64,000 bases of DNA from JAODBQ01 sp047602055 (GCA_047602055.1 JASGIG010000001.1:1-64000), one strand, 5' to 3'; shown: positions 51,474-59,783, numbered from the stretch's first letter. Notes: generated by a model from the sequence alone, not told the origin. Made by a program: numbers and translations.

Positions 51474-51668
51474 TCACTCCTCGATCGAGATCGCGAACTC
51501 GGGGCAGTTGGCCACGGCCAGCCGGGCCTTGTCGGCCAGCTCCGGCGGCACCTCGCCGTCACCGATCTCGTGGGCCTCGCCGTAGTCGTCGACGTCGAAC
51601 AGCTCCGGCGCCAACGCATAGCAACGGTTGTGGCCCTGACACTTCTCCGGGTCGACGTGGACGCGCAT
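51474..51668 (-). CDS. [3Fe-4S]-type ferredoxin, partner of the P450
   Basis: A 64-residue ferredoxin with CQGHNRC and a distal ANCPE, giving three cluster Cys and a His in place of the fourth, the pattern of actinobacterial P450-donor ferredoxins. MRVHVDPEKCQGHNRCYALAP is the family N-terminus, supporting ATG 51668. Directly upstream of and overlapping the ribosome site of the P450 gene. Confidence 0.93.
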   Translation of the reverse strand: MRVHVDPEKCQGHNRCYALAPELFDVDDYGEAHEIGDGEVPPELADKARLAVANCPEFAISIEE

Positions 51669-51745
51669 GGGAACGACGTTAGCCCCGTTCGTTGAGACGA
51701 ATCCGTCTGAGCGTCTCACGGTGGTGGCCGGGTAGCGTCGCCGCC

Positions 51746-51830
51746 GAGTGAGCGAGCGCAGCGAGCGAACCAACATCACGGTGCCGTTGGGTCATCGACG
51801 CACCGTGGCCGCAGGCGAGGTGCGTCGATG
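51746..51830. repeat. Repeat family B copy 4 and a 12-bp hairpin
   Basis: GAGTGAGCGAGCGCAGCGAG followed by CGAACC lies at 51746-51771. Next to it CATCGACGCACC (51793-51804) pairs perfectly with GGTGCGTCGATG (51819-51830), 14-base loop. Together they fill the divergent spacer between ferredoxin and the DUF445 gene. Confidence 0.6.
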
Positions 51831-51891
51831 AGCGAGCAGCCGGAGACCCTGAGCGCGTCGGGACGCGGCGCGGCAGGCCGGCCTGCGGCGG

Positions 51892-53094
51892 ATGAAGGCG
51901 ACGGCCACCGGGCTGCTCGCGCTGGTCACCGTCGTGTTCCTCCTGGCCCGCTGGGGCGAGGAGTCCCACGACTGGCTCGGCTACGTGCGGGCCTTCGCCG
52001 AGGCGGCGATGGTCGGCGCACTCGCCGACTGGTTCGCCGTCACCGCCCTGTTCCGCCACCCGCTCGGGCTGCCGATCCCGCACACCGCGATCATCCCCAA
52101 CCGCAAGGACCAGATCGGCGAGTCGCTCGGCGAGTTCGTGCAGACCAACTTCCTGACCCGCGAGGTGCTCGGCGAGCGCCTCGCCGGCGCCCACGCCGGG
52201 CAGCGCCTCGGCGACTGGCTGGCGTCGCCGGAGAACGCGGCGCGAGCCGGTGGCGCCGTCGCCGACGCGCTGCGCGGCACGCTGCAGGTGATCGACGACC
52301 GCGACGTCAGCGACGGCCTCGAGCGCCTCGTGTCACGGCGGGTCCGCCAGATCCCCGTCGCCCCGCTCGTCGGGCGGGCCATCGACCTGGCCATCGAGGG
52401 CGGCCACCAGTCCCGGCTGCTCGACTCGGTGCTCGTCGGCCTCAGCGGGTTCCTGAACGACAACCGGGCGACGCTGCGCGAGCGGTTGCAGCACGAGAGC
52501 CCGTGGTGGGTGCCCGAGCCGATCGACAACCGGATCTTCGAGAAGATCTTCAACGGCGTGCAGAATTTCCTCGGCGACGTGCACGACGACCCGAGCCACG
52601 AGGTCCGCGCGTCGCTCGACGCGCGGCTGGCGACGTTCGCCGAGCGGCTGCGCGACGATGCCGAACTGCTCGAGCGCGGCGAGGCGATGAAGGACGAACT
52701 GCTCGACCACCCCGAGATCCGGGCGTGGCTCGGCCGTCTGTGGGGCGACCTCAAGCGCTCGACGCTGCACGCCACCATGCACCCCGACAGCGAGCTGCGC
52801 CAGCGCATCGACGCGTCGCTCGCCGCCCTCGGTCGGCGGCTGCAGACCGATCCGGAGCTGCAGCGCAAGGTGGACGACTGGCTGGCGAGCACCGTCGGCT
52901 ATCTCGTCGACCACTACCGCGGCGAGGTCGCCGAGCTGATCTCGTCGACGGTCGAGAGGTGGGACGGCCGGGCGACGAGCCGCCGCCTGGAGCTGCAGGT
53001 CGGCCGCGACCTGCAGTTCATCCGGATCAACGGCACGCTCGTCGGCGGCCTCGCCGGCCTGCTGATCTACACGATCAGCCAGATCCTCTTCTGA
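51892..53094 (+). CDS. DUF445 family membrane-associated protein
   Basis: A 400-residue protein: N-terminal membrane segment TGLLALVTVVFLLAR, the conserved DUF445 block FAEAAMVGALADWFAVTALF then RHPLGLPIPHTAIIPNRKDQ, a long helical middle and a C-terminal hydrophobic hairpin FIRINGTLVGGLAGLLIYTI. Function unknown; widespread in actinobacteria. Family members usually begin with a ~20-residue RR-containing extension; MSEQPETLSAS from ATG 51828 would supply it if one G of the GGG near 51860 were removed, so the true start may be 51828 with a one-base indel. Confidence 0.87.
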   Translation: MKATATGLLALVTVVFLLARWGEESHDWLGYVRAFAEAAMVGALADWFAVTALFRHPLGLPIPHTAIIPNRKDQIGESLGEFVQTNFLTREVLGERLAGAHAGQRLGDWLASPENAARAGGAVADALRGTLQVIDDRDVSDGLERLVSRRVRQIPVAPLVGRAIDLAIEGGHQSRLLDSVLVGLSGFLNDNRATLRERLQHESPWWVPEPIDNRIFEKIFNGVQNFLGDVHDDPSHEVRASLDARLATFAERLRDDAELLERGEAMKDELLDHPEIRAWLGRLWGDLKRSTLHATMHPDSELRQRIDASLAALGRRLQTDPELQRKVDDWLASTVGYLVDHYRGEVAELISSTVERWDGRATSRRLELQVGRDLQFIRINGTLVGGLAGLLIYTISQILF

Positions 53095-53181
53095 CGCTCG
53101 TGCTCCGGTCGCCGCAACACGGCTCCCTGCGCCTGCCGTGCTCGCCGCCTCCGCTTCGCTTCGGCGCTCGCCGCTGTGTTG
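53095..53181 (+). repeat. Dispersed repeat family A, copy 5
   Basis: Starts at the DUF445 stop with GCTCGTGCTCCGGTCGC, holds CTGCGCCTGCCGTGCTCGCC and ends GGCGCTCGCCGC. Its variable segment CAACAC (53115-53120) is complementary to GTGTTG (53176-53181) just past the conserved end. Confidence 0.8.
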
Positions 53182-53217
53182 AATCGGTGCAGTTCGAAAC
53201 AAGGAGGGGTGTCGACG

Positions 53218-53928
53218 ATGACGACGTACGTGCTGGTCCACGGGGCATGGGGCGGAGCCCACGGCTTCCACCTCGTCCGGCCGCTGCTCGCCGCCCACGG
53301 GCATGCGGTGTTCACGCCCAGCCTCACCGGCGTCGGCGAGCGGGTCCACCTCGCCAGTCCCCAGGTCGGGCTGTCGACGCACGTCGCCGACGTCGTCAAC
53401 CACGTGCTCTACGAGGACCACCGCGACATCGTCCTGCTCGGCTTCTCCTACGGAGGGATGGTGGTCACCGGCGCGCTCGCTCACGTCGCCGACCGCGTCC
53501 GCCACCTCGTCTACCTCGACGCGTTCGTGCCGGGCGACGGCGACTCGATCGCGACGCTGAACGGCGGGGAGGCCGGCGGGTGGCCGCTCACCGGCGTCGG
53601 ACTGCAGTGGCTGATCCCGTCGGCGGGGCGGGCGTTCGACGATCCCGCCGAGGCCGCGTTCGCGGATCCGCGCCGGGTGCCGATGCCCGCCGGGTGCTTC
53701 GCCGAGCCGGTGCGCGTCCCCGTCCCCCTCGACGAGCAGCCGTTCACCCGCACGTACATCCGGGCGAGTGCCGAGCTGCCCGACGCGCCCGGCAACACGG
53801 TGTTCGACCGCTGCGCGGCGCGCGCTGCGGCGTCGCCGGCGTGGACGCTGCACGAGATCGCCACGAACCACATGATCCCCAGCAACCGCCCGCAGGAGCT
53901 GGCCGACATCCTCCTCGCCCTCGCCTGA
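53218..53928 (+). CDS. Alpha/beta hydrolase (EstC/HNL-like)
   Basis: A 236-residue hydrolase: oxyanion strand TYVLVHGAWGGAHGFHLVRP, nucleophile elbow LLGFSYGGMVV, and C-terminal His in EIATNHMIPSNRP. The HGAWGGA block resembles the plant-type esterase/hydroxynitrile lyase group of bacteria. ATG 53218 has AAGGAGG nine bases upstream. First gene of a catabolic run with two short-chain dehydrogenases. Confidence 0.88.
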   Translation: MTTYVLVHGAWGGAHGFHLVRPLLAAHGHAVFTPSLTGVGERVHLASPQVGLSTHVADVVNHVLYEDHRDIVLLGFSYGGMVVTGALAHVADRVRHLVYLDAFVPGDGDSIATLNGGEAGGWPLTGVGLQWLIPSAGRAFDDPAEAAFADPRRVPMPAGCFAEPVRVPVPLDEQPFTRTYIRASAELPDAPGNTVFDRCAARAAASPAWTLHEIATNHMIPSNRPQELADILLALA

Positions 53929-53958
53929 CTCGACCGGCGGGCCGTAGGGTCGCCGACC

Positions 53959-54741
53959 ATGGATCCACGGGGAAGGGTTGCCGTCGTCACCGGCGCGGCG
54001 GGCGGCATCGGCGGGGCGATCACGCGGGCGCTGGTCGCCGCCGGCGCGGACACGGTGATCGCCACCGACGTGCGCGCCGATTCGATCGTCGGCGGTGAGC
54101 GCATCGTCGGCCGGCAGCTCGACGTCGCCGACGAGGCGGCGACGAAGGCGCTGATCGACGACGTCGAGCGCGCCCACGGGCCGATCGACCTGTGGTTCGC
54201 CAACGCCGGGCTCAGCGGCGGTGGCGGCGCCGACGCCCCGGACTCGGCGTGGGACGCGCAGTGGCAGGTCAACGTGATGGCCCACGTCTACGCGGCCCGG
54301 GCACTGCTGCCGGGCTGGATCGAGCGCGGCGAGGGACACCTGATCACCACGGCGTCGATGGCCGGGATCCTGACGACGCTCGGCGACGGTGTGTACGCCG
54401 CCACCAAGCACGCCGCTGTCGGCTTCGCCGAGTGGCTGGCGATCACCCACGCCGCCGACGGCGTCAAGGTGTCGTGCATCTGTCCGGGCGCCGTCGACAC
54501 GGCGATGCTGCGCGGCTCGACCGGCGACGCCAAGACCGCCGCGGCCGTGATCGGGGGTGGCGGCGTGCTCCCCCCGGGCGAGGCCGCGGCGCGCATCGTC
54601 GCAGCGGTGCGCGACGACGCGTTCCTGATCCTCACCCACCCGGAGATGCACGAGTACATGGAGCGCAAGGCGGCCGACACCGACCGCTGGATCCGCGGCA
54701 TGGCCCGTCACTGGGAGCGCACGAAGGCGATGCTCAGCTGA
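53959..54741 (+). CDS. Short-chain dehydrogenase/reductase
   Basis: A 260-residue NAD(P)-dependent oxidoreductase: cofactor loop TGAAGGIG, D in ATDVRAD (NAD preference), FANAGL, catalytic Ser in TTASMAG, YAATK with Tyr and Lys, and CPGAVDT. C-terminal helix WIRGMARHWERTKAM. Substrate unknown. It lies 30 bases after the hydrolase and is probably co-transcribed. Confidence 0.92.
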   Translation: MDPRGRVAVVTGAAGGIGGAITRALVAAGADTVIATDVRADSIVGGERIVGRQLDVADEAATKALIDDVERAHGPIDLWFANAGLSGGGGADAPDSAWDAQWQVNVMAHVYAARALLPGWIERGEGHLITTASMAGILTTLGDGVYAATKHAAVGFAEWLAITHAADGVKVSCICPGAVDTAMLRGSTGDAKTAAAVIGGGGVLPPGEAAARIVAAVRDDAFLILTHPEMHEYMERKAADTDRWIRGMARHWERTKAMLS

Positions 54742-54960
54742 CGGCGGCGGTCGGCTCGTAGCAGTCGTCGAGGTGCTCGACGATGCCGGCCCGCTACATC
54801 TGCCGCAGTCGCCCGGCCGGCAACGCGCGCGACAGCCCGGGACTGCCCGGCGCAGCCCGTCGGAGCGTGTGTTGCCGAGCAGCAGGTCGCCCAGCAGGCC
54901 TGTTCGGCGAACGCGTCGCCCTCGACCTCGACCCCGCCGGACGGTGAGACCGCGACCCCT
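54739..54960 (-). pseudogene. Decayed gene remnant of unknown family
   Basis: On the minus strand the pieces GLLGDLLLGNTRSDGLRRAV, GLSRALPAGRLRQM and RAGIVEHLDDCYEPTAAVS line up as one C-terminal region if one frame change and one in-frame TAG are ignored. Codon bias is still good, so decay is recent. I cannot name the family. It lies between two co-oriented dehydrogenase genes on the other strand. Confidence 0.4.
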
Positions 54961-54962
54961 CC

Positions 54963-54978
54963 GGAACATGTACGTTCC
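54963..54978. promoter_or_regulatory. Palindrome GGAACATGTACGTTCC before the second dehydrogenase gene
   Basis: A 16-base near-perfect palindrome, seven bases before the GTG start. This form (GGAAC-N6-GTTCC) is typical of TetR-family operators in actinobacterial lipid and steroid catabolism (family knowledge); no tetR gene is adjacent. Confidence 0.6.
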
Positions 54979-54984
54979 AGCGCC

Positions 54985-55749
54985 GTGGAACTTCGGATGG
55001 ATGGCAAGGCCGCGGTCGTCACCGGCGGCTCCAAGGGGATCGGCAAGGGGATCGCCAAGGCGTTCGTCGACGCCGGCGCCAACGTGTTGATCACCGCCCG
55101 CAAACCGGACGTGCTGGAGGCCGCGGTCGCCGAGCTCGGCCCCAACGCGTCGTGGTCGGCCGGGCACACCGGCAAGCCGGAGGACGGCGAGCGGGTGATC
55201 GCCGAGTGCATCGAGCGCTACGGCAGCTGCGACGTCCTCGTCAACAACGCGGCGACGAACCCCTACGCCGGCCCGCTGATCGACGCCCCGCTGAGCATGT
55301 GGGACAAGACCGTCGAGGTCAACCTGCGCGGCCCACTGGCGTGGTCGCAGATCGCCTGGCAGCAGTGGATGAAGGACCACGAGGGCTGCAGCATCATCAA
55401 CCTCGCCTCCGTCGGCGGGTTCAAGACGTCGTCCAACCTCGGTCTGTACGGCGTGCTCAAGGCGGCGCTGATCCACATGACCAGCCAGCTGGCGTCCGAG
55501 CTGGCGCCGAACGTGCGCGTCAACGCGCTGGCGCCGGCGGTGATCCGCACCGACTTCGCCCGCATCCTGTGGGAGGGCGAGGCCGGCGTGAAGGCCGCGG
55601 CGTCGTACCCGCTGAAGCGGCTCGGCGAGCCGGCCGACATCGGCGAGGCCGCGGTGTTCCTCGCCGCCGGGGCGTCGTGGATGACCGGCCAGACGCTGGT
55701 GTTCGACGGCGGCGCGCTGATCGCCACCGGCGCACCGGATGCCGAGTGA
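54985..55749 (+). CDS. Short-chain dehydrogenase/reductase
   Basis: A 254-residue oxidoreductase: TGGSKGIGKGIA, ARKPD (NADP-type), VNNAATNPY, VNLRGPLAWSQ, catalytic Ser in NLASVGG, LYGVLKAAL for Tyr/Lys, and the C-terminal FLAAGASWMTGQTLVFDGG. The NNAATNP block is common in SDRs of acyl or steroid metabolism. GTG start at 54985; the palindrome just before it suggests separate control from the first dehydrogenase. Confidence 0.93.
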   Translation: MELRMDGKAAVVTGGSKGIGKGIAKAFVDAGANVLITARKPDVLEAAVAELGPNASWSAGHTGKPEDGERVIAECIERYGSCDVLVNNAATNPYAGPLIDAPLSMWDKTVEVNLRGPLAWSQIAWQQWMKDHEGCSIINLASVGGFKTSSNLGLYGVLKAALIHMTSQLASELAPNVRVNALAPAVIRTDFARILWEGEAGVKAAASYPLKRLGEPADIGEAAVFLAAGASWMTGQTLVFDGGALIATGAPDAE

Positions 55750-55753
55750 CCCG

Positions 55754-55823
55754 AGGTTGACGACGGATCCGGCCGACTCGGCGCGATCGGTCGTCAGCCT
55801 GCGTAGTTGACGACGGATCCGGC
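55754..55823. repeat. Direct repeats between convergent genes
   Basis: GTTGACGACGGATCCGGCCG occurs near 55755-55774 and again near 55806-55825; an inverted piece GATCGGTCGTCAG lies between. The element fills the short space between the dehydrogenase and the convergent hydrolase. Confidence 0.6.
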
Positions 55824-55828
55824 CGCTG

Positions 55829-56674
55829 TCAGGACGCGGTCGCCAGGAAGTCGAGCAGGAGGCGACGGAAGTCGTCGCGGTGAGCCAGCTCGTCGTGCAG
55901 CAGGTGGCTGGCGCCGCTGACGACCTGGACGTCGACGTGCGGCGACACCGAGCGCAGCTGGTCGGCGTGGGCAGGACGGACGACCGCGTCGGGTGACGCC
56001 GGGTCGGCGCCGACGACGAGCGCCGGCACGGGGATCCCGAGCGCCGGGTCGTAGGCCGGGACCGTCGTGCCGGTGACGACGCCGTCGAGCACCGACGCGT
56101 CGAGCTGCAGCATCGTCTCGGCCATCACGTCGAGCGCATCGGGGTGCAGCAGCTCGCCGAACGGCGGCCCAGCCGGCGACGGTGCCTTGGCGAGGATCCC
56201 GGCGAGCACGTCCTGCGGGATCTGCTGGGCCTGCATCCGCGGCACCGACTCGCGCATCAGCGCGAAGCCGTTCATCAACGAGTTGTCGTCCAGCGCGCGG
56301 CCGACGGTGCCGAGCGGCGGATCTTCCAACACCGCGCCGCGCACCAGCTCCGGCCGCTGCTGCGACAGCGTCGCCGCGGTCATCCCGCCGAGCGAGTGGC
56401 CGACGACGAGGCACGGCCCGCCGGCGACCTGCTCGATCACCGCTACCGCGTCGCTCACGTAGTCGGCCGGTTGGTAGGCACCGGGCGCCCGCCCGGAACG
56501 GCCGTGGCCGCGGAAGTCCAGGCGCAGCACCCGGAATCGCTCGACGAGGTCGGGCACGAACCACTCCCACGTGCGCCCGCTCATCGTGATCCCGTGCATC
56601 ATCAGCAACGGCGGCGCGCCGTCGGCCCCGTCCACGGAAACGTGCAGTGCCACCGAGCCGTTCCGGATCTCCAC
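55829..56674 (-). CDS. Alpha/beta hydrolase
   Basis: A 281-residue enzyme: PPLLMMHGITMSGRTWEWFV, RLDFRGHGRSG, nucleophile VVGHSLGGMTA, Asp region PALVVGADPASPDA and His in SGASHLLHDELA. Layout fits meta-cleavage hydrolases, epoxide hydrolases or lactonases. GTG 56674 starts at EIRNGSVALHVSV. It is 17 bases downstream of the third dehydrogenase on the same strand. Confidence 0.9.
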   Translation of the reverse strand: MEIRNGSVALHVSVDGADGAPPLLMMHGITMSGRTWEWFVPDLVERFRVLRLDFRGHGRSGRAPGAYQPADYVSDAVAVIEQVAGGPCLVVGHSLGGMTAATLSQQRPELVRGAVLEDPPLGTVGRALDDNSLMNGFALMRESVPRMQAQQIPQDVLAGILAKAPSPAGPPFGELLHPDALDVMAETMLQLDASVLDGVVTGTTVPAYDPALGIPVPALVVGADPASPDAVVRPAHADQLRSVSPHVDVQVVSGASHLLHDELAHRDDFRRLLLDFLATAS

Positions 56675-56691
56675 GTCGCAGACCGTAGGCG

Positions 56692-57528
56692 TCAGGCCGG
56701 GTTCTCCTGGCGCTGGGCCCTGCGCATCCGTTCCACTGGCGCGTGACGGGCCTCGGGGTGGGTGAGGATCCAGAAGCGGCCCTGGCGGATCGCGTCGATC
56801 ACCTCGGCGGCGACGATCGCCGGCTCGACGCCACGCTCGAGGCCGTGCTCGAAGTACTCCTCCATCGCCCGGTTGGCGGCGTTCGCCGACGGCGGCGGCT
56901 CGGGCCCCAGGCGCGAGTCCCACTTCTGACCGTGCATCAGGTTCGTGTGCACGAACGCCGGGCACAGCGCCGAGACGCGCACCGGCGAGCCGGCCTGGCG
57001 CAACTCGACGAACAGGCTCTCGCTGATCGCCACGACCGCCGACTTCGTCGCGTTGTACGGCGGCTGTCCGGGCACGGCGAGCAGCCCGGCCATCGACGCG
57101 GTGTTGACGATGTGCCCGAGCCCCTGGTCCTCCATGATCGGCAGGAACGCGCGGATGCCGTGGACCACGCCGTACAGGTTGACGCCGACCACCCACTCCC
57201 AGTTGGCGAACGGGCCGCGCCACGCATCGCCCTTGCCGACGACGCCGGCGTTGTTGCACACCACGTGGGCGGCGCCGTAGCGCTCCAGCGTCACCCGGGC
57301 GAGGTCGTGCACGTCGGCCTCCGACGACGTGTCGCAGACGACGGCGTGCACGTCGCGCCCGGCCTCGGCAAGGACCGCCTCGGCGGCGCGCAGCGCCGGC
57401 TCGTCGATGTCGGCGAGCACGACGCGCATCCCCTCGTCGGAGAACGCCGTCGCCAGCGCCCGACCGATGCCGCTCGCCGCACCGGTGACGACGGCGACGT
57501 TGCCGGGCTGGATCGGATCGCGTTCCAT
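56692..57528 (-). CDS. Short-chain dehydrogenase/reductase
   Basis: A 278-residue oxidoreductase: TGAASGIGRALA, LADIDEP (NAD type), CNNAGVVGKG, VNLYGVVHGI, Ser in NTASMAG, YNATK and CPAFVHT, with an extended C-terminus FWILTHPEARHAPVERMRRA. Similar in ending to the dehydrogenase at 53959 (FLILTHPEMHEYMERK), so these two are closer to each other than to the one at 54985. ATG 57528. Leads the minus-strand pair with the hydrolase. Confidence 0.92.
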   Translation of the reverse strand: MERDPIQPGNVAVVTGAASGIGRALATAFSDEGMRVVLADIDEPALRAAEAVLAEAGRDVHAVVCDTSSEADVHDLARVTLERYGAAHVVCNNAGVVGKGDAWRGPFANWEWVVGVNLYGVVHGIRAFLPIMEDQGLGHIVNTASMAGLLAVPGQPPYNATKSAVVAISESLFVELRQAGSPVRVSALCPAFVHTNLMHGQKWDSRLGPEPPPSANAANRAMEEYFEHGLERGVEPAIVAAEVIDAIRQGRFWILTHPEARHAPVERMRRAQRQENPA

Positions 57529-57720
57529 GTTCACGACCCTATGACGCCAACGCAGCGGTCGAATCCCGCGGCCCCGCCGCCACGGAGGCGGCGGGCCGGC
57601 CGTCACCGGCCGGCAGGCTTCCCTGCCCGTGCGTACATCGACGCCGCGTCGTCCGTGCGGGCGTGAGCGCTGGGGCGAACACGATCGCGTCGTGAGCCGT
57701 CGGGCGAACATAATGACGAC
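57529..57720. promoter_or_regulatory. Divergent intergenic region
   Basis: 192 bases between divergent dehydrogenase and old-yellow-enzyme genes. It holds overlapping GC-rich inverted repeats (GGCCGGCCGTCACCGGCCGG, and GCCCGTGCG/CGTGCGGGC around 57626-57660) and a near-repeat GGGCGAACA-GATCGCGTC / GGGCGAACATAATGACGAC close to the second start. No gene seen. Confidence 0.4.
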
Positions 57721-59682
57721 GTGCCGTACCGCTACCTGTGGACGCCGCTGCAGCTCGGGCCGGTGTCGACGCGCAACCGCATCGTGTTCAGCGCGCACCT
57801 CACCAACTACGCCCGCGACGGCAAGCCGACGCAGCAGCACGCCGACTACTACGCGGCGCGCGCCGCCGGCGGCACCGGCCTGATCATCACCGAGGAGCAC
57901 TCCACCCACCCGACGGACTGGCCGTACGAGAAGCTGATCCACGGCTTCCACCGCGACGTCATCCCCGGCTACCGGGCGATCACCGACGCCGTCCACCGCC
58001 ACCGCGTCCCGATCTTCGCCCAGATCAACCACAACGGCGGCCAGGCCAGCTCGATGTTCTCGCGCCTGCCGGTGTGGGCGCCGAGCGCCGTCGCCGACCC
58101 GCTGTTCCGCGAGGTGCCCAAGGCCGTCACCGAAGCGGAGATCGACGAGATCGTCGCCGGCTACGCGCTCGTCGCCGAGCACTGCGCCGAGGGCGGCTTC
58201 GACGGCATCGAGCTGCAGTGCAGCCACTCGTCGATCGTGCGCGGCTTCCTCTCCCCCGCCACCAACAAGCGCACCGACGAGTACGGCGGCTCGCTCGACA
58301 ACCGCGCCCGGCTGCTGCTGCGCATCGCCGCCGCGGTGCGCAGCGTGATCGGCAACCGCCTGGCCCTCGGCGTGCGGATCTGCGGCGACGAGCTGATCGA
58401 CGGCGGCACGACGATCGACGACGCCGTCGAGGTCGCCCGGATGGTCGAGGCCTCCGGGCACGTCGACTACGTCAACACCTCGATCGGCGTCGCCACCGCC
58501 AGCCTGTTCATGATCGAGGCGAGCATGCACATCCCGCCGGGGTACGCGATGTTCATCCCGAGCGCGTTCCGCAAGGCGATCGAGCTGCCGGTGATCGGCG
58601 TCGGCCGGTTCAAGGATCCGCTGCAGGCCGAGCGGGCACTGGCCGAGGGTCACTGCGACCTCGTCGGCGTCGTGCGCGGCCAGATCGCCGACGCCGACTT
58701 CGCCGCGAAGGCCCGCGCCGGCGCCACCGACGACATCCGCCTGTGCCTCAGCTGCAACCAGGAGTGCGTCGGCCGGATGGGCCTCAACCGCTGGCTCGGC
58801 TGCATCGAGAACCCGCGCACCGGCCGCGAGGCCAAGGGGATCGGCCTCGTCAAGCCACCACGGCGGCGGCTGAACGTCCTCGTCGCCGGCGCCGGCCCGG
58901 CCGGGCTGCAGGCCGCGATCGCCGCGGCGCGCAACGGCCACCGCGTCGACGTCTACGAGCAGTCCGCGGAGCCGGGCGGGCAGGTCCGCCTCGCCGCGAG
59001 CGTGCCGAACCGCGCCGAGCTCGGCGACATGATCCGCAACCAGCTCACCGAGTGCCACCGCAACGGCGTCACCATCCACTACGGCCGGGGCGTGTGGCCC
59101 GGCCTCGTCGACGAGCTCAAGCCGGACAAGGTGATCGTCGCCACCGGTGCCGAGGCGCAGCGCCCGTGGTGGGCGCCGGGCGACGTCGCCAACGTCGCCG
59201 ACGTGCGCGCCGTGCTCGACGGCAGCGCCCACCCCGAGGGCGACGTCGTCGTCATCGACGAGCTCGGCTTCCACCACGCGACGTCCGTCGCCGAGCTGCT
59301 CGCCGATCGCGGCTGCGCGGTCGAGGTCGTCACCAACGGCATGGTCGTCGGTCAGGACCTCGGGATCACGCTGGACATGGAGAACTGGTGGATGCGGGCG
59401 ACAGCGAAGGGCATCGTCCAGTCGACCGACCTCGTGCCGATGGGGTTGGCCGACGGCGAGGACGGCCGGCTCACGCTGACGCTGCTGCACCACCCGACCG
59501 GCATCAACCAGACGCGCGCGCCGCACTGGGTGGTGCTCGCCGTGCCGGCGGCACCGGTCGAGTGGCTGTACCGCGATCTGCAGCGCGCCGGTGTCGACGT
59601 CGAGCGCGTCGGCGACTGCGTCGCGCCGCGACGCGCCCATGCCGCGGTCGTCGACGGCGAGCGCGTGGGTAGCGCGATCTGA
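57721..59682 (+). CDS. Old-yellow-enzyme/FadH-type NADH:flavin oxidoreductase, mycofactocin-associated type
   Basis: A 653-residue three-domain protein like 2,4-dienoyl-CoA reductase: an FMN TIM barrel (residues ~1-340: IVFSAHLTNYARDGKPTQQH, FAQINHNGGQASS, GVRICGDE), a [4Fe-4S] site CLSCNQECVGRMGLNRWLGC, and FAD/NAD domains with GAGPAGLQAAIAAARNG and IVATGAEAQRP. The N-terminal HLTNYA-DG and WPYEKLIHGF blocks match the OYE family that co-occurs with mycofactocin loci; no mft gene is in the window. GTG start at 57721. Confidence 0.88.
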   Translation: MPYRYLWTPLQLGPVSTRNRIVFSAHLTNYARDGKPTQQHADYYAARAAGGTGLIITEEHSTHPTDWPYEKLIHGFHRDVIPGYRAITDAVHRHRVPIFAQINHNGGQASSMFSRLPVWAPSAVADPLFREVPKAVTEAEIDEIVAGYALVAEHCAEGGFDGIELQCSHSSIVRGFLSPATNKRTDEYGGSLDNRARLLLRIAAAVRSVIGNRLALGVRICGDELIDGGTTIDDAVEVARMVEASGHVDYVNTSIGVATASLFMIEASMHIPPGYAMFIPSAFRKAIELPVIGVGRFKDPLQAERALAEGHCDLVGVVRGQIADADFAAKARAGATDDIRLCLSCNQECVGRMGLNRWLGCIENPRTGREAKGIGLVKPPRRRLNVLVAGAGPAGLQAAIAAARNGHRVDVYEQSAEPGGQVRLAASVPNRAELGDMIRNQLTECHRNGVTIHYGRGVWPGLVDELKPDKVIVATGAEAQRPWWAPGDVANVADVRAVLDGSAHPEGDVVVIDELGFHHATSVAELLADRGCAVEVVTNGMVVGQDLGITLDMENWWMRATAKGIVQSTDLVPMGLADGEDGRLTLTLLHHPTGINQTRAPHWVVLAVPAAPVEWLYRDLQRAGVDVERVGDCVAPRRAHAAVVDGERVGSAI

Positions 59683-59783
59683 GTCTCAGGAGACAGCGCT
59701 CCGACTCGACGCGCGCCGCGCCGGCCGTCGCACCATCGGCCCGTCAGACACCGCCACCGCCCACGCGGTGACGTCACGACGGC

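Noticed and set aside
52333..59640. Very long open frames on the minus strand (1047 and 982 codons)
   Set aside because: They run across several well-supported genes and spacers; their only protein-like part is the true dehydrogenase at 56692-57528.
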